Assembly (NCBI GenBank): GCA_963971535.1
Contig: OZ020594.1
Location: 112,682,251-112,746,250 of the forward strand
Source of the DNA: Notolepis coatsorum
Lineage: Eukaryota; Chordata; Actinopteri; Aulopiformes; Paralepididae
Length of the DNA stretch: 64,000 bases
Direction of reading: 5' to 3'
Both the position numbers and the translations under genes were made by a program. Every line of letters starts with the position of its first letter. Positions within the stretch are counted from its first letter, which is position 1. The notes under the pieces are model-generated. The model did not search any database and was not told the DNA's origin. It was given only the letters and a program-made list of their open reading frames with translations. Shown one piece after another: positions 23,094 to 35,113 of the stretch.

Positions 23094-23515
23094 TTTCGGG
23101 CCCTGCGCAGCAGCCTCGGATATTAACCCTTCATTAGCAAAATCCATGACGTTATCTTAGCAGTGTTTCTCATCTGTTTATCTGACGTACATTATCCTAG
23201 CTTAGCTTAGGAGTCCATAGTAAAGTTGTATTATTTACAGTTTACCAATGTTACGAGCTGGCTCAAGCTCGCAACAAGAAAGGGGAGACACAGGCACAAT
23301 TTAAGAAATGACTAAATCATTTATTGAATTATACTAATTATCAGCCCATATGAATATCAGTGTGTGGATGAGAGTGTGTGTGCAGCATGAATGTTGTAAG
23401 TGTAAAACCAAAGTAAGTGTCCAAACAAACAAAAGGAACCAAACAGGTGGGGAGATCGACGGAGACTAGAGGAAGCCTCCCTCTATATCCTGACTGGGAC
23501 ACACCGACCCAGGTG

Positions 23516-24079
23516 TTCAAGTTTCTTTATTAGTTTTTCATACAAAAGTACAGAATACTTTTATATAAAATGCTTCTTTCTGTTTTGCTCCAGAGATTGT
23601 GCTAGATAAAAATAGATAAGTATAAAATAAGTATAATAAGTATAAAATAGAAGTCAAGTACGTCGACAAAAGGGTTCAATATACAATATACAATGCAGAG
23701 TAGAAAAGTAACTGAGTTACAATACAATATACAGTACAATGCAGAAATGGGATGAGGTACAATTTAGGTACAATTTACAGTAAGGTGTAATGAGGTATGA
23801 GTTGTAGTGCAAATTCTTTACCAATAAATATAAAGTGTGTTAAGTGTCTAAAGTGGGTGCTGCAGTGAGTTGTTTGTTTAAAGTGAGTGTGTGCGTGTGG
23901 ATGTGTGTGCTGTGAGTGTATTTGATGGTTTGTTACGTAGTGTTATTGTCATTTAGCATCCTGATGGCCTGAGGATAAAAGCTTCTTCTGAGTCTCTCTG
24001 TGCTTGCCATGAGACTCCGGTATCGCTTGCCTGACCGTAGCAGTTCAGGTGTGACCCAATTAGCCTGATTACCCTCCCC
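23516..24079 (-). mobile_element. 5'-truncated LINE 3' end, block B copy
   Basis: On the minus strand a short C-terminal coding stretch (LRRSFYPQAIRMLN-like) is followed by the untranslated region and a tail of CTTGAACTTGAA type. The duplication CACCTGGGTCGGTG (complement, one mismatch) flanks it at 23502-23515 and 24080-24093. The inverted equivalent in block C is 62632-63200. Confidence 0.8.
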
Positions 24080-25119
24080 CACTGACCCAGGTGTGCCCCA
24101 ATTAGCCTAATGACCCTCTGCCAGCTCCCCCCACCAATCCTGTGAAACAGTGACAGAGCAGAGCAAGCAAACGACTGTGGGGGAGGGTCGTCACACCAAA
24201 CAATTATTTTTCAATCTTCTGTAAATGTCCACGATATTTGTATATATTTTTTTGAAATCTTTATTTCATTAATATTGCCTTTTTAGTTGTATTTTCATTT
24301 AATTTTGTGTACTTTCTGATGAGGACGTGGTCTTAGTTTTTCCAATGCAACCCTGGAAACACCACTTGGAAGACAAAAACATCTGATTGGCCAGAAACAA
24401 CAGCTGCCTGCATCAATAGCCTATCAGATGTTTTGCATCAAATTAAATGCAATATCATAGGCTTATATTCATAGATCACAACTATATATGGCTGCTTTTT
24501 TATATAGCGCTTTTATCCAAAGCGCTTTACAATTTGTTACTTACATATTATCCATTCACACTCCTGAGCCACTGTCGCCCCTGTAGCAGTGCATCTGTCT
24601 ATATATACACCCATGTGTTTTTCAGTTCTTGTGAAAATCTTCTTGTCAGCCTCCAATTTGTTAGCCTTGGAAAAGAGCACTACCTGTATAGCTGGTTAAG
24701 GACTGGTGGTTCTTGCTAGGCTTTCTGTGTTCCTGATGAATTTCAACTGAAAAGTTAGACCTTTGTTTGTTAGAATGAATGTAAAATGTACTGATATTTC
24801 TTTCCTTACTTTCCCCCAAGATTGGTCTGAATATGACTACCCCTCCTAGCCTCTCACACCTTGGTTTGAGAGTCTGTTTGGTGGACTGCATGAAACCGTC
24901 ACAGCTGGACCAGGAGAAGAGCTGTTTGGACTGCATGGAAACAAGTATGGAAATGTTGACTTTAATTTGTAAACATTATCACTTTATAAATGTTGACTTT
25001 AATCTAAACATTATGACTTTATAAATGTTTACTTTAATCTGTAAACATGACTTTATAAATGTTGACTTTAATCTGTAAACATTATGACTTTAGTCTGATT
25101 TTATAAATGTTGACTTTAA

Positions 25120-25547
25120 AGGGGAACTATCTTATAAATGGCCTTTTTGAGTGTTTAGCATTGTTTCCTAGCTATGTGAACTTATATTAATATGATCTAT
25201 GTCTCAAAATTCTTATATTGGCGCATTCTTCCAATTCTCCTCTCACAATATTCACCCTCACTGAACTGAGTCGTTTGAAAATGTGCCTATATGTGATGTC
25301 ATATAGTCACTGCTGCATGTTAATGTTCAGGCGGGGCCGACGGTGCACAGTGGTTTAGGTGCCGCCCTGCAGCCCAGGCTCAAAACAGCTCGAAATCTTG
25401 AGGTAGAAAAATGCTGTTTTTGAGGACTTGATTAGAAATACAAAACAATGAATAAAAAAATATATATATTACAGAGGTGTTCCATAGACTCACAGGAATT
25501 GTGTAAAAGTGCCCAAATAGTGAAAGAAATAGTAAAATAGTTCCCCT
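25120..25547. mobile_element. TTAA-flanked MITE private to block B
   Basis: The terminal inverted repeats AGGGGAACTAT/ATAGTTCCCCT are flanked by TTAA at 25116-25119 and 25548-25551. Blocks A and C have the intact target GACTTTAATCTC. The subterminal segments (GGCCTTTTT; TGTTCCATAGACTCACAGGA) match the ends of the 2.1-kb TTAA element at 3515-5592, pointing to an internally deleted family member. Confidence 0.85.
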
Positions 25548-26328
25548 TTAATCTCTAAACATTATGACTTTAGTCTGACTTTATGAATGTTGACTTTAAT
25601 CTCTAAACATTATGACTTTATAAGTGTTGACTTTAAAAGCCTGACAGGCCCAGTACTGGGCCGAGATTAATTTCACGTCATAAATCGATCAATACAGTCC
25701 GTATTAATTAATGTTGCATTTCTTTTTCAAATGTAGCCAAGAGTAAATACCCTAACCCTATCAAAACAGCAGTCAAAGTGTATATTTTCAGCACTGTTTG
25801 TTTACCAATGTTTTTAACCTCCTTAAGCCCTAGCTATATTTTCCGAAAATTTGCCTAAAAGTACTTAAGTAAATGGAAGATTGCTCCACTTCTACAAGTC
25901 CATTTGCATGTTCTTGGTATCTAGGGACCTCAGGGAACGTATTCCCAGTGTCAGAAATATTGTGTCTGTTACTAGGCTTGAGTAAATTGTAATGAACCAA
26001 AGGAGAATATACATTTTCTTTTTGTTTATTTCCATCTTTGACGGTGAATAACACCATGCTAACATTGGGCAGCAAATACCGTGAATGAAATCTGCTGTAA
26101 GTACAGTTACTTTTTTGTAATGTAAATCGCTCCACCATCTTTAATGCGATTGAGACACGTTTATTTCTAGAAACTAACTACGTTCTGGCAATAACATTCA
26201 GGTTTGTTCGACCCGTGAGACATAATCACGGAAAAAAATTATTTCACGTCGGAAGGCTCAAAGTTTGACAGGGGCAGGCGTGAGCTGGGTAGTGTAGTTT
26301 TATGAAATTCTTAAAGGTCCCCTATTGT

Positions 26329-26500
26329 GGGCACCAGGGTGGCGCACCACGTAACTGCGCTGCAGTGCAATGCGGCCGTCCCGGGTTCGACTCCCGGACC
26401 CAGTGACCTTTACAGCATGTCCTCCCCCTATATCTTCTCCCATCCTTCCTCTCTGCAAGCAATAAAATGCCAAAAAAATTATATATATATAAAAAAATAA
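26329..26500 (+). mobile_element. Short tRNA-derived SINE, block B copy
   Basis: Same element and same 12-bp duplication (26317-26328, 26501-26512) as at 3529-3700, with a few substitutions. The surrounding TTAA element starts at 26315. Confidence 0.88.
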
Positions 26501-26680
26501 GTCCCCTATTGTAAAAATGGCCTTTTTCGTTTTCAAGCAATGTGGGATTGTACCAACAGTGAGAAAATGTTAAATCTGTACCAAGTGCAGTTTCTGCTGT
26601 TCAGCTCTCCCTACTGAAATAAGCCATTCAGATTTGACTGGATCTGTGATGTGTAAGAGGCGCTGACCAATCACTGTTAA

Positions 26681-27599
26681 CACTTTCAATGCCAGCAGGG
26701 GGCACACGATTTAGTGCTTCCGTGCCACCACCCACTTCAATGATATCGCTCTCATATTTGCGAACGCATAAACTACATCTTAAATTATGTGTTTAATCTA
26801 GCCGTCGCTTATCAATGACTTCTTTGCAGTCAACATTGTCGAAACGGATTGTTTTTTAATCGGTTCATTTCCGTTTTATACCATTTTGAAAAACGCTAGT
26901 TTTTTGAAAGTTTCAGGAAAATATAAAGATTCTGTGATAAACGCCCTTTACTGGAATATTCTGGAATACACAAAAAAAAAAAAATCGGCCTATTTATGAA
27001 TAGTTTTTAAATAAACGCTAGATTATCGATAGTATATGTGTACTTATGCACGCTACAGAAGCGGGCTGAAAAATCTATTCTCTCATTTCCTGATCAGCAC
27101 ACACACACATAGGGCACACGTTGATATCTCTGTGAAAAAAGCTCTGATTATCCTAAGACTGGTAAAATAGATTCCTTACCTCAGATCAGATGTTCTCCAA
27201 AAAGATTATTCCAATTCCTGATCGCCATTCCAAATATCGATCGCGTTTATTGATCCAACGCTGGGTACTGGAAATATGTATTCCACGCTGTTCTGGGGCT
27301 CGGCAATGAATCCAATTGTCTCGGGTGACTTGTCTGAGAAGTAAAATGAGGAAGCGGGATTTATTTCCCTACATGTGTTTCATTCAATCCATTCCAAAGG
27401 GGTGCAGTACCACAGGGAGAGACAATAGGGGGCGGTATTTTCCCAATGGAGCTCAGAGAGAGTTTGCAGCACTAACGTGAGGCTAGATTGATGAAATATG
27501 AATTCAAATCGCTAATAAAGAAAAAACGAGATCTCTCGTCGTTGGCAATGAACGGTCGACATGAACAAACGAGTAATCTCGTTGTTGGCATTGAAAGTG
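26681..27599. mobile_element. piggyBac-type MITE, block B copy
   Basis: Same terminal repeats as at 3881-4795, flanked by TTAA at 26677-26680 and 27600-27603. It differs by a homopolymer expansion (A-run near 26975) and scattered substitutions. Confidence 0.8.
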
Positions 27600-27695
27600 T
27601 TAAGCTAATATCTGCATACTGAGCCGCTACTGTGGTTGTAGCCACCGCCCACAATCAACTGAACAGTGATTAGAGTAAGTTAGCATAACGTTAAA

Positions 27696-27932
27696 ATGAT
27701 GAGCAGGACATGTGCTGTTCCTGGCTGCCAACCAGCGAATACGTCCGTGCACTCGTTTCCTAATGATCGTGCTCCGGAAGCAATGGGCCAAGTTCGTTTT
27801 TTGGATTTTTGCAAAGACTGCATTGAGAATCGAGGACTTTATAATGCTGGGGTGATTTCCTGGCTGTTGCTAAAGAAGGGAGCTAGCCTGTACCAAGTCT
27901 TCGGGACCCGAAAGAAGGTATCGAATCAGTAA
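27696..27932 (+). pseudogene. Decayed THAP-domain exon, block B copy
   Basis: Contains CAVPGC and SFPND, then loses two bases (GATCGTGC where block A has GATATCGTGC), which fuses the N-terminal half directly into the frame of FLDFCKDC and LLLKKGASLYQVFG. The fused frame stays open for 78 codons but skips the Trp-containing helix that block A still encodes. I see it as a relic, not an active gene. Confidence 0.45.
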
Positions 27933-28514
27933 GTACATAAGTCGTAATTAGTTAATTAGCAGTAGGACCTCGTTCATACATTCATTACCAAACGTCTACA
28001 ACTATGATGCACTTCGGACTAGTGTCAGGAAAGGCAAGGAGAACGTGCGCATGAACAGACAGATTATTTGCGATAGTGGTAAAGGTTATTCCCTTTTCTA
28101 ATTTGGCTAATATTTTCTGTCTGTGTCAATAGTGTATTAACGTTACGATTTTACTGTAGTGTTTGCGGTGTTCCTCCGTGCTAGCGTATCTGCCATCTCT
28201 TAGCTAGGCTCTAGTGCAGGTGGGTGTCATTGCGAGTAAGGGCGGAGCCCAGCCAAAAATATCTTGTTCGTTGGAAGGGCAGAAAGTGGTGTACCAAAGT
28301 ACTTGATTAAAAATACAATGAATTTAATTGAAAAACAACTTACAGATGTGTTCCATAGACTCTCAGGAATTGTGTAAAATTGCCCAAAAAGTTAACAAAT
28401 GGACCTTTAATAATAATGCAGGACCTGTCGCAGAGGTCTTTAATTGGCATGCAGACGACTCTCAATGTTAGCGGCACACAGCGGTTAGTTTAGCACACAC
28501 ACGCATGCATTGTT

Positions 28515-28885
28515 TTTTGTAAGATCGCCGATGCGCTTAACCCATCCCGTCGTCCTTCCCCCCCAAGGGCAGCCGGGAGCAGACGAGGGCTGTGGCGTGG
28601 GCCACGCCCGGGGACCATCCAAGTGCTCCTGCCCGTCTTCGTCACGGACGCGTTAGCGATCTGTTGTTGTGCATGTTTTTTCATTAGGTTTCTCTTATCG
28701 GGGGGGGGGGGGGTTGACCCTTGCGAGCACGGGGAGAACATGCAAACTCCACACAGAAAGGCCCTGGAGATACCCCACCTGGGTACCTGGCATCGCTGAA
28801 ACCTGGTCCCCAAGCGGGAATCGAACCCTGGACCTTCTTGCTGTGAGGCGACAGTGTTAACCACTACACCACCGTGCCGCCCACC
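28515..28885 (-). mobile_element. tRNA-derived SINE, block B copy
   Basis: Counterpart of 5715-6085, with a shorter homopolymer run and a lost ACAGCGT segment. The head on the minus strand is again GGCGGCACGGTGGTGTAGTGG. Confidence 0.85.
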
Positions 28886-29839
28886 TTTAAGCCCATCTAT
28901 TACGTTACCATTGACTGAAAAAGTGCTTGTCGTCTTGTCAATGTAACATAATTGGAAACGGTAGCCAGAGTAACAAAAAAGATGTTTAATTATGTATTTA
29001 CCATGGATTTAGTAACTGAAGGAATAACATAAAGTAACAACAAACAAACCACAGGACTGTACAGACAGGATCAGCCACCACACACAGGGGAGAACAGAAC
29101 AGTTATACACAAGGGAATGACGAGACAAGAAACACCTGGGCTGATTACAGATGGATACACCTGGGAGGGAAACGACAGAGAACTACAAGACCAGGACAGG
29201 GAACTACAACCAGACATTACACATCACACTGGGAACACCTGATCAGGGTACAAACACACCCACACGTAACACCATCGAAAGTCCCGGGTCTCTTCTTTCA
29301 TAGGACTACACTCGCATATGGCTGCTCCATTTCCTTGCGTCAATATCTGCCGGTTTCCAACTCAATGCGCTGAGATTTCTGTAAACTCATATGTATTCAT
29401 ATAACACTTAAAGTAATTGGTAAACAAACGTAGTGCTGAAAATATACACTTTGACTGCTGTTTTCATAGGGTTAGGGTCTTTACTCTTGGATACATTTGG
29501 GGGGGAAAACGCTACATTAATTAATACGGACTGCATTGATCTATTTATGCCGTGAAATTATTGTCGGACCGCTCGGCCTTAACACATTATTGCCAATGAC
29601 GAGTACACTCGATATAGCCCGCCAATCATTGGACGCCAACAACGAGTATACTCGTTATTATGATCGTTATTTCTTTTATTCGCTATTTCCATTCATAATT
29701 CATCCTGCTGTGCTGTGGACATGTGTGGCACTCTGTCCGATACCGCCGCCTAACGCCTTGCGGCCACTATTGCACTCCATTTGAAACGATATGGCTTGTT
29801 GTCTGGGCCGAGCTGCAGCGTGGGGGCGGGGTCTAAACA

Positions 29840-31130
29840 CTCACACAGGCCAAAATCTTGTAGCGCAAGTATAAAACGTGTTATATTTGTAACAGTCACA
29901 AATGTGCCTATTGTATTTGTGTTATTTAGTTGCAGTGCCATGTTTGGCTGTCATTTTCATGCTGACAAGTTGACGTCACACAGCCAGACACGTTACGTGT
30001 AAGGAATTATGGGATTTGGTGTTGGGTGTATGGACTCACTCTACTAGGGGTGGGAATCACCAGTTTCATCACGATACGATATCGATTCTTTGGACAACGA
30101 TACGATATTTGCCGATATTTGCCATGATACGATACGATGCAGGTGCCTGCAATCGATATGAGACGATGATATAAGCCCATTTAACACAATCAGTAACATT
30201 TAGATCAACTCAAAAAAGGTAACGAAAATATAATTTGAAAAAAAAAATTATTGAGCTCTTCCAGACATTTAAATGAAAAACAATCTATTGTTTTTAATAC
30301 AAATAGACCTCCTGTTCACTATAAAGTGCCACGTTTTGATATATTGAGCTTTAAACTTTAAGTACCATAAAAAAAAGTTGGAACTCACAGCAGGCAGCCT
30401 AAAACCCCTTCCTCTCCCAAACCGTTCCTGCAATTGTTTTATGTTGCATGATGATCATGAATACATTTATTATGTATTGTATTTTTTTTGTTTAAATATC
30501 AACATTATATGTCCACCCTCAGTACATTTACTATCAATATAATATACTCGTCTGACTTCATCTGATCTTTTCAAACGCACACACACACAGGGAGAATGCT
30601 TGACCCCCCCCTTCCCCAGTCCCCTCTGCTGTTCTCTCTAGCGCTCTCATCAGGATTAGCTTGTTGGCTTACGCTAACGTAACGTTAATTTCTGACTTTA
30701 ACACGACATGGTCATAAAGGAATGGCGAGGATTGCAAAGCATGTTAGATGCATTTGACCCGTTGCGGAATAAAACAGCAGGGATTTGTTTTGGGTCATGA
30801 AATAGGCACACTAGCCTTGTTATGTTGCAATGTGCGTGTTCCAGACGCTACTGCGCTGTGCTGTAGAGCCGAGCGGATACGAGTCGACTCCACAGGATTT
30901 AAAAAAAAAAGAGTATCGATATGAAGCCAACGTTACTAGCTGCCGGAGCCATACATATTATGGCTGGAGCTGCGCTTCTGCGGAGATGAGACTTGCTACA
31001 GGATTCAAAATAAGAGTATCGATATGAACCGAATGCCTATCGCACCAGTGCTACTGAAGTAAATCCATTCATCGCACAGACCGTTGTTGCTGTAGCATGT
31101 GCAACATATATCTCGCACTGTACAGCCCTG
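29840..31130. mobile_element. hAT element, block B copy, left end deleted
   Basis: Equivalent to 7094-8417 in block A, but the left terminus is missing. The right terminus GTACAGCCCTG is followed by ACCTACGA (31131-31138), which is the duplication seen on the left of the block A copy. Confidence 0.75.
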
Positions 31131-31138
31131 ACCTACGA

Positions 31139-33000
31139 GCCCCCCCCGTTCATGTTCACGGCTGGATAACATTGGACACACGATCGCGATCAGTACTTGG
31201 AATGGCGATCAGATAATTGGATTATTCTTTTTGCAGTACATCATAGACAAGGTAAGGACTATGTTATCAATCTTGCGTTGATCCGATAATTTTTTTCCCT
31301 CGATCGGAGCGTGTGTCTGTGTGCCGTGTCCCGTTAGTTGCGATCAAAGCACGGAGGGGCGGCTTCCCCCCCCCTTTCATGCATCGATGATGAAACATAA
31401 TACCGATAATCTAGCGTTGATTTCAGATTGATTATTGATCCAGGCGAGAAATGGCACGATTTATAATTAAATGCAGTAAAGCACTGTTTGGTGGCGTTTC
31501 CTGGGATTACACAGAATCACTCTAAAACTATACTCATATATTCACCACGGTATAAAACGTAAATATATGAATGAAAAAATTATCAGTTTTTTGCATGTTG
31601 ACCGGAAGAAACTCACTGACAATCGACGTTGTTATTAGATCCATAGCTATAATATTTAATATAGTTTTAGCATTACAAACACCGGCATCTACCCCCATTT
31701 CATTACAGCTCTGGCACAAACGGCCATACGCCCACAGCGACCTCTGGCGTCCAATGTGTTAAGGGGTTAAGTGTTATTAGCGAAATATGTGTTTATTGAA
31801 ATCATTGGATTGGAAATCAGATGAATTACATGTGAGGAAATGACGCCGCCATGAACCCGTTGTAGTTCTAAGATGGAGGAGTCCCAGGGCTTTCGATGGA
31901 CGTCGAAATTTCATAAAACTACACTACCCAGCTCACACCAGCCCCTGTTTAAGCTGGGTTTTTAAAAATAATTTAACGTTTTTTTCATGATTGTATCTCA
32001 TGGGTCGAACAAACCTGAAGGTTATTGCCATTAAATACAACATACATTATTTCTTTACCTTTCTGTGAACGTCTACAAAAAAACGTGTCGCAATCTGGTG
32101 AAAAATGGAGGAGCTATGGACATATATAAAAGTAACTGTACTTACAGTAGATTTCAATCACGTGTTTGCTGCCCTGTCAGGGGCGCCTGGTGGTACTAAA
32201 TACAGATTTAAGTCTGCCATTGGATCCGATCCATTGATGTATGACTTGGCCATAATAAGGTCATCTTTAGGCCTTATATTCTATATTCATTTCATTTCAA
32301 ATTGCATGTGTCTGGATGGCAAAATCCAGTACTATATCTACAAAAAAAACTGTAAATCATCTGCCCTTTATTAATTTGCTTAGATATTTTGTACACTTGA
32401 TCTCATGAAAGTGCTAAATCAGTTCAGGTAAATCTCATGTCTGGTCAATGTTAGCTTGGTGTTATTCACCGTCAAAGATGGAAAAAACGTATAAATAATA
32501 ATAATTGATATTCTCCTTTGGTTCATTACAATTTACTCGAGCATAGTAACATACACAATATATCTGACACTGAGAATACATTCCCAGAGGTCCATACATT
32601 CACAGGTCCTGTTGTTACTATACACATACATTCATAATTAAATTTTTTATCTTGTTTTTTCTAAATCTTTTCTTTTTTTCTACCCTTTCCTTGTACAGTG
32701 TCCTTGAGTCTGAGAAAGGTGCTTCTCTCTTAAAATCCAATTTATTATTATTTTTATTATTATACATGTCCCTAGATACCATGAACATGCAAATGGACCT
32801 TGTAGAAGTGGAGCAATCCTCCATTTACTTGGCTGTTTACTTTTAAGTGAATTTTCTGAAAATATGGCTAGGGTTTAAGAGATTAATCTAAAGATTTTGA
32901 CTTTATTCTGACTTTATAAATGTTGACTTTAATCTGTAAACATTATCTCTTTAGTCTGATGTCATAAATGTTGACTTTAATCTCTAAACATTATATAAAG
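31139..33000 (-). repeat. Diverged inverted relative of block A/B (D)
   Basis: Read inverted, D follows the order of about 2740-4470 in block A: the TGACTTTAATCTGTAAACAT repeats (32880-32990), the region of the conserved 100-codon frame (32100-32830, now broken), ACTACACTACCCAGCTCA (31920s), and the GGAATGGCGATCAG segment (31200s). Divergence is much higher than between A, B and C, and the SINE is absent. It lies right after the hAT end of block B, so B plus D makes one large imperfect palindrome. Confidence 0.7.
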
Positions 33001-33286
33001 GCTTGAATTAACTAGTGAATAAAAAACAATAAACCTACAAGCCAGTGAGGTGGCTGAAAACCGGCTAGAACGTAATTGACGCGTCTGGCTCCTCGTCAGA
33101 TCAAAGACAGAATGTCCACAAGGTCCGTTACGATAATACTCAACAGAGTATTTATTTACTCCATACAATTAACAAATGCACAATTGCATGTAACATAAAG
33201 TGAACGGTACTACCTTGCACAACAAACGATAAACAAAACAATGTCGTAAACGACGGTCAAAACTGTAAACTCTTATCGGTTACAAA
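33001..33286. other. Unique sequence preceding the 59-bp array
   Basis: The part from about 33170 (CAATTAACAAATGCACAATT) is repeated at 34134-34265, a local direct duplication. No gene is visible. Confidence 0.5.
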
Positions 33287-33876
33287 CACACCTGCATGTC
33301 ATCAGTCCCATCACACTTTAAGTAGCCAGGTAGCCTGATTACTAACACACCTGCATGTCATCAGTCACATTACACTTTAAGTAGCCAGGTAGCCTGATTA
33401 CTAACACACCTGCATGTCATCAGTCACATTACACTGTAAGTAGCCAGGTAGCCTGATTACTAACACACCTGCATGTCATCAGTCCCATTACACTTTAAGT
33501 AGCCAGGTAGCCTGATTACTAACACACCTGCATGTCATCAGTCACATTACACTGTAAGTAGCCAGGTAGCCTGATTACTAACACACCTGCATGTCATCAG
33601 TCCCATCACACTTTAAGTAGCCAGGTAGCCTGATTACAAACACACCTGCATGTCGTCAGTCACATTACACTGTAAGTAGCCAGGTAGCCTGATTACAAAC
33701 ACACCTGCATGTCATCAGTCCCATCACACTTTAAGTAACCAGGTAGCCTGATTACTAACACACCTGCATGTCATCAGTCCCATTACACTTTAAGTAGCCA
33801 GGGAGCCTGATTACTAACACACCTGCATGTCATCAGTCCCATTACACTTTAAGTAGCCAGGTAGCCTGATTACTTT
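33287..33876. repeat. 59-bp minisatellite, about ten units
   Basis: The unit includes ACACCTGCATGTCATCAGTC, CACTTTAAGTAGCCAGGTAG and CCTGATTACTAAC. Unit starts at 33291, 33350 and 33409 give the 59-bp period. Further units at 34265-34311 and 37420-37612 show that later transposons split one array. Confidence 0.93.
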
Positions 33877-34133
33877 TACCAACGGATTTCCAGTTCTGCT
33901 ATCTGATTGGCCACTGACCTTTCTGGTTGTGTGACATCTGCGCCAATCGTGTGACGCCTGTTTCTATCACCGGTTAAGCTTAGGCACTCTTTCGAAGTTG
34001 GTTAAGGACAGGTTAGAGTTTGTCTTGGAGCAGGGCGATAGAACACCAGCCCTGATTCCAAACTCTAACCTTAACCAACTTCGAAAGAGTCGCCTAAGCT
34101 TAACCAGTGATAAACTAGGCGTTAGGTAGTTTA
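33877..34133. mobile_element. Partial fold-back element, left copy
   Basis: It begins TTTTACCAACGGATTTCCAG, like the complete relative at 37616, and contains the palindromic pair TTAAGCTTAGGCACTCTTTC ... GAAAGAGTCGCCTAAGCTTA. The right terminal repeat is missing. A related half is also inside the hAT at 57270-57345. Confidence 0.65.
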
Positions 34134-34658
34134 ACAAATTAACAAATGCACAATTGCATGTAACATAAAGTAAACGGTACTACCTTCAGTACCTTGCACA
34201 ACAAACGATAAACAAAACAACGTCGCAAACGACGGTCAAAACTGTAAACTCTTACTGGTTACAAACACACCTGCATGTCATCAGTCCCATTACACTTTAA
34301 GTAGCCAGGTAGCGTGAACACTTAAGGTAACCTACTTGCGTTCAGCGTTTCTCTGATTGGCCACGACGCCCACGTGACCGCGCGCTAGCCCGCCCCCTTA
34401 TCGCCGCCTGCCGCTCCTGTGTTGCAGCGCGGCACGAGCGGCAGAGGTCCCACGCGGAAATGAAATGCGGAAATGTAATGTGTCACATACTGTAGGTTGT
34501 ATAGGTAATATTAATAGGTTGCTGCGGCATTATGCATTCGTAATCCCCCCTACATAATAACCACGCAGGTTAATCAAGCACCAATACCTAGCTTAATAAT
34601 AAGTAGGCAATTGGCACAAGTGTAAATTATACATTCGTCACTCAGTTTTAATATCGAC

Positions 34659-34727
34659 GGATAGCTCAGCTCGTTCGTCAGCTTGCTGTAGAGCCTATGG
34701 TCAGTCGGTGACAAGTTCGAATCACTT
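34659..34727 (+). other. tRNA-like segment in the left arm
   Basis: GGATAGCTCAGCTCGTTCGT and AGTTCGAATC are A- and B-box-like at suitable spacing, followed by a T run that could act as an RNA polymerase III terminator. The stems do not clearly close into a cloverleaf. The inverted copy is at 37003-37070. Confidence 0.45.
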
Positions 34728-34909
34728 CAATTTTTTTTTTTTTTTTTTACGTTTAATTAATTTATCATCTCTCTATATAAACGTAACTAGCTATTCATAT
34801 CAATCGAAATAACGTTCATCTCCGATATTTAAACATGGTCCCCAAAATGAATGGAAGCGAATGAGGAGCCTGACACCTGGGAGGAATGGGGGTGTTGCAG
34901 CGTTGGGGA

Positions 34910-35113
34910 TGTACAGTACACACTTAATTCTGTATTGTACAGTACAGTACACTTAACTCTGTATGTACAGTACACACTTAACTATGTATGTACAGTACAC
35001 TTAACTATATGTATTGTACAGTACACTCTGTATGTACAGTACACACTTAACTCTGTATGTACAGTACACTCTTAACTCTGTATGTACAGTACACTCTTAA
35101 CTCTGTATGTACA
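34910..35113. repeat. Minisatellite of GTACAGTACAC units, left part
   Basis: Units such as TGTATGTACAGTACACTCTT followed by AACTC recur with variable length. The array resumes at 36603-36650 after the inserted LINE. Confidence 0.9.

Larger units (their letters stand above)
21382..31130 (+). repeat. Composite repeat block B
   Basis: The left part (21382 to about 27720) matches block C inverted, and the right part (about 24687 to 31130) matches block A directly, so B is the most complete copy in the window. Insertions private to B are the solo LTR at 21488-22820, about 100 bases near 24487-24588, and a TTAA MITE at 25120-25547. It lacks the SINE found in A and has a deletion removing the left end of the terminal hAT near 29838. 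Confidence 0.88.

Noticed and set aside
26311-27603. Separate host gene within the TTAA element (65-residue minus-strand frame)
   Set aside because: Present in all block copies with no recognised domain, bounded by transposon ends; treated as part of the element.
34659-34727. Functional tRNA gene
   Set aside because: Boxes are present but the acceptor and anticodon stems do not pair clearly, and it lies in a transposon arm with an inverted twin.
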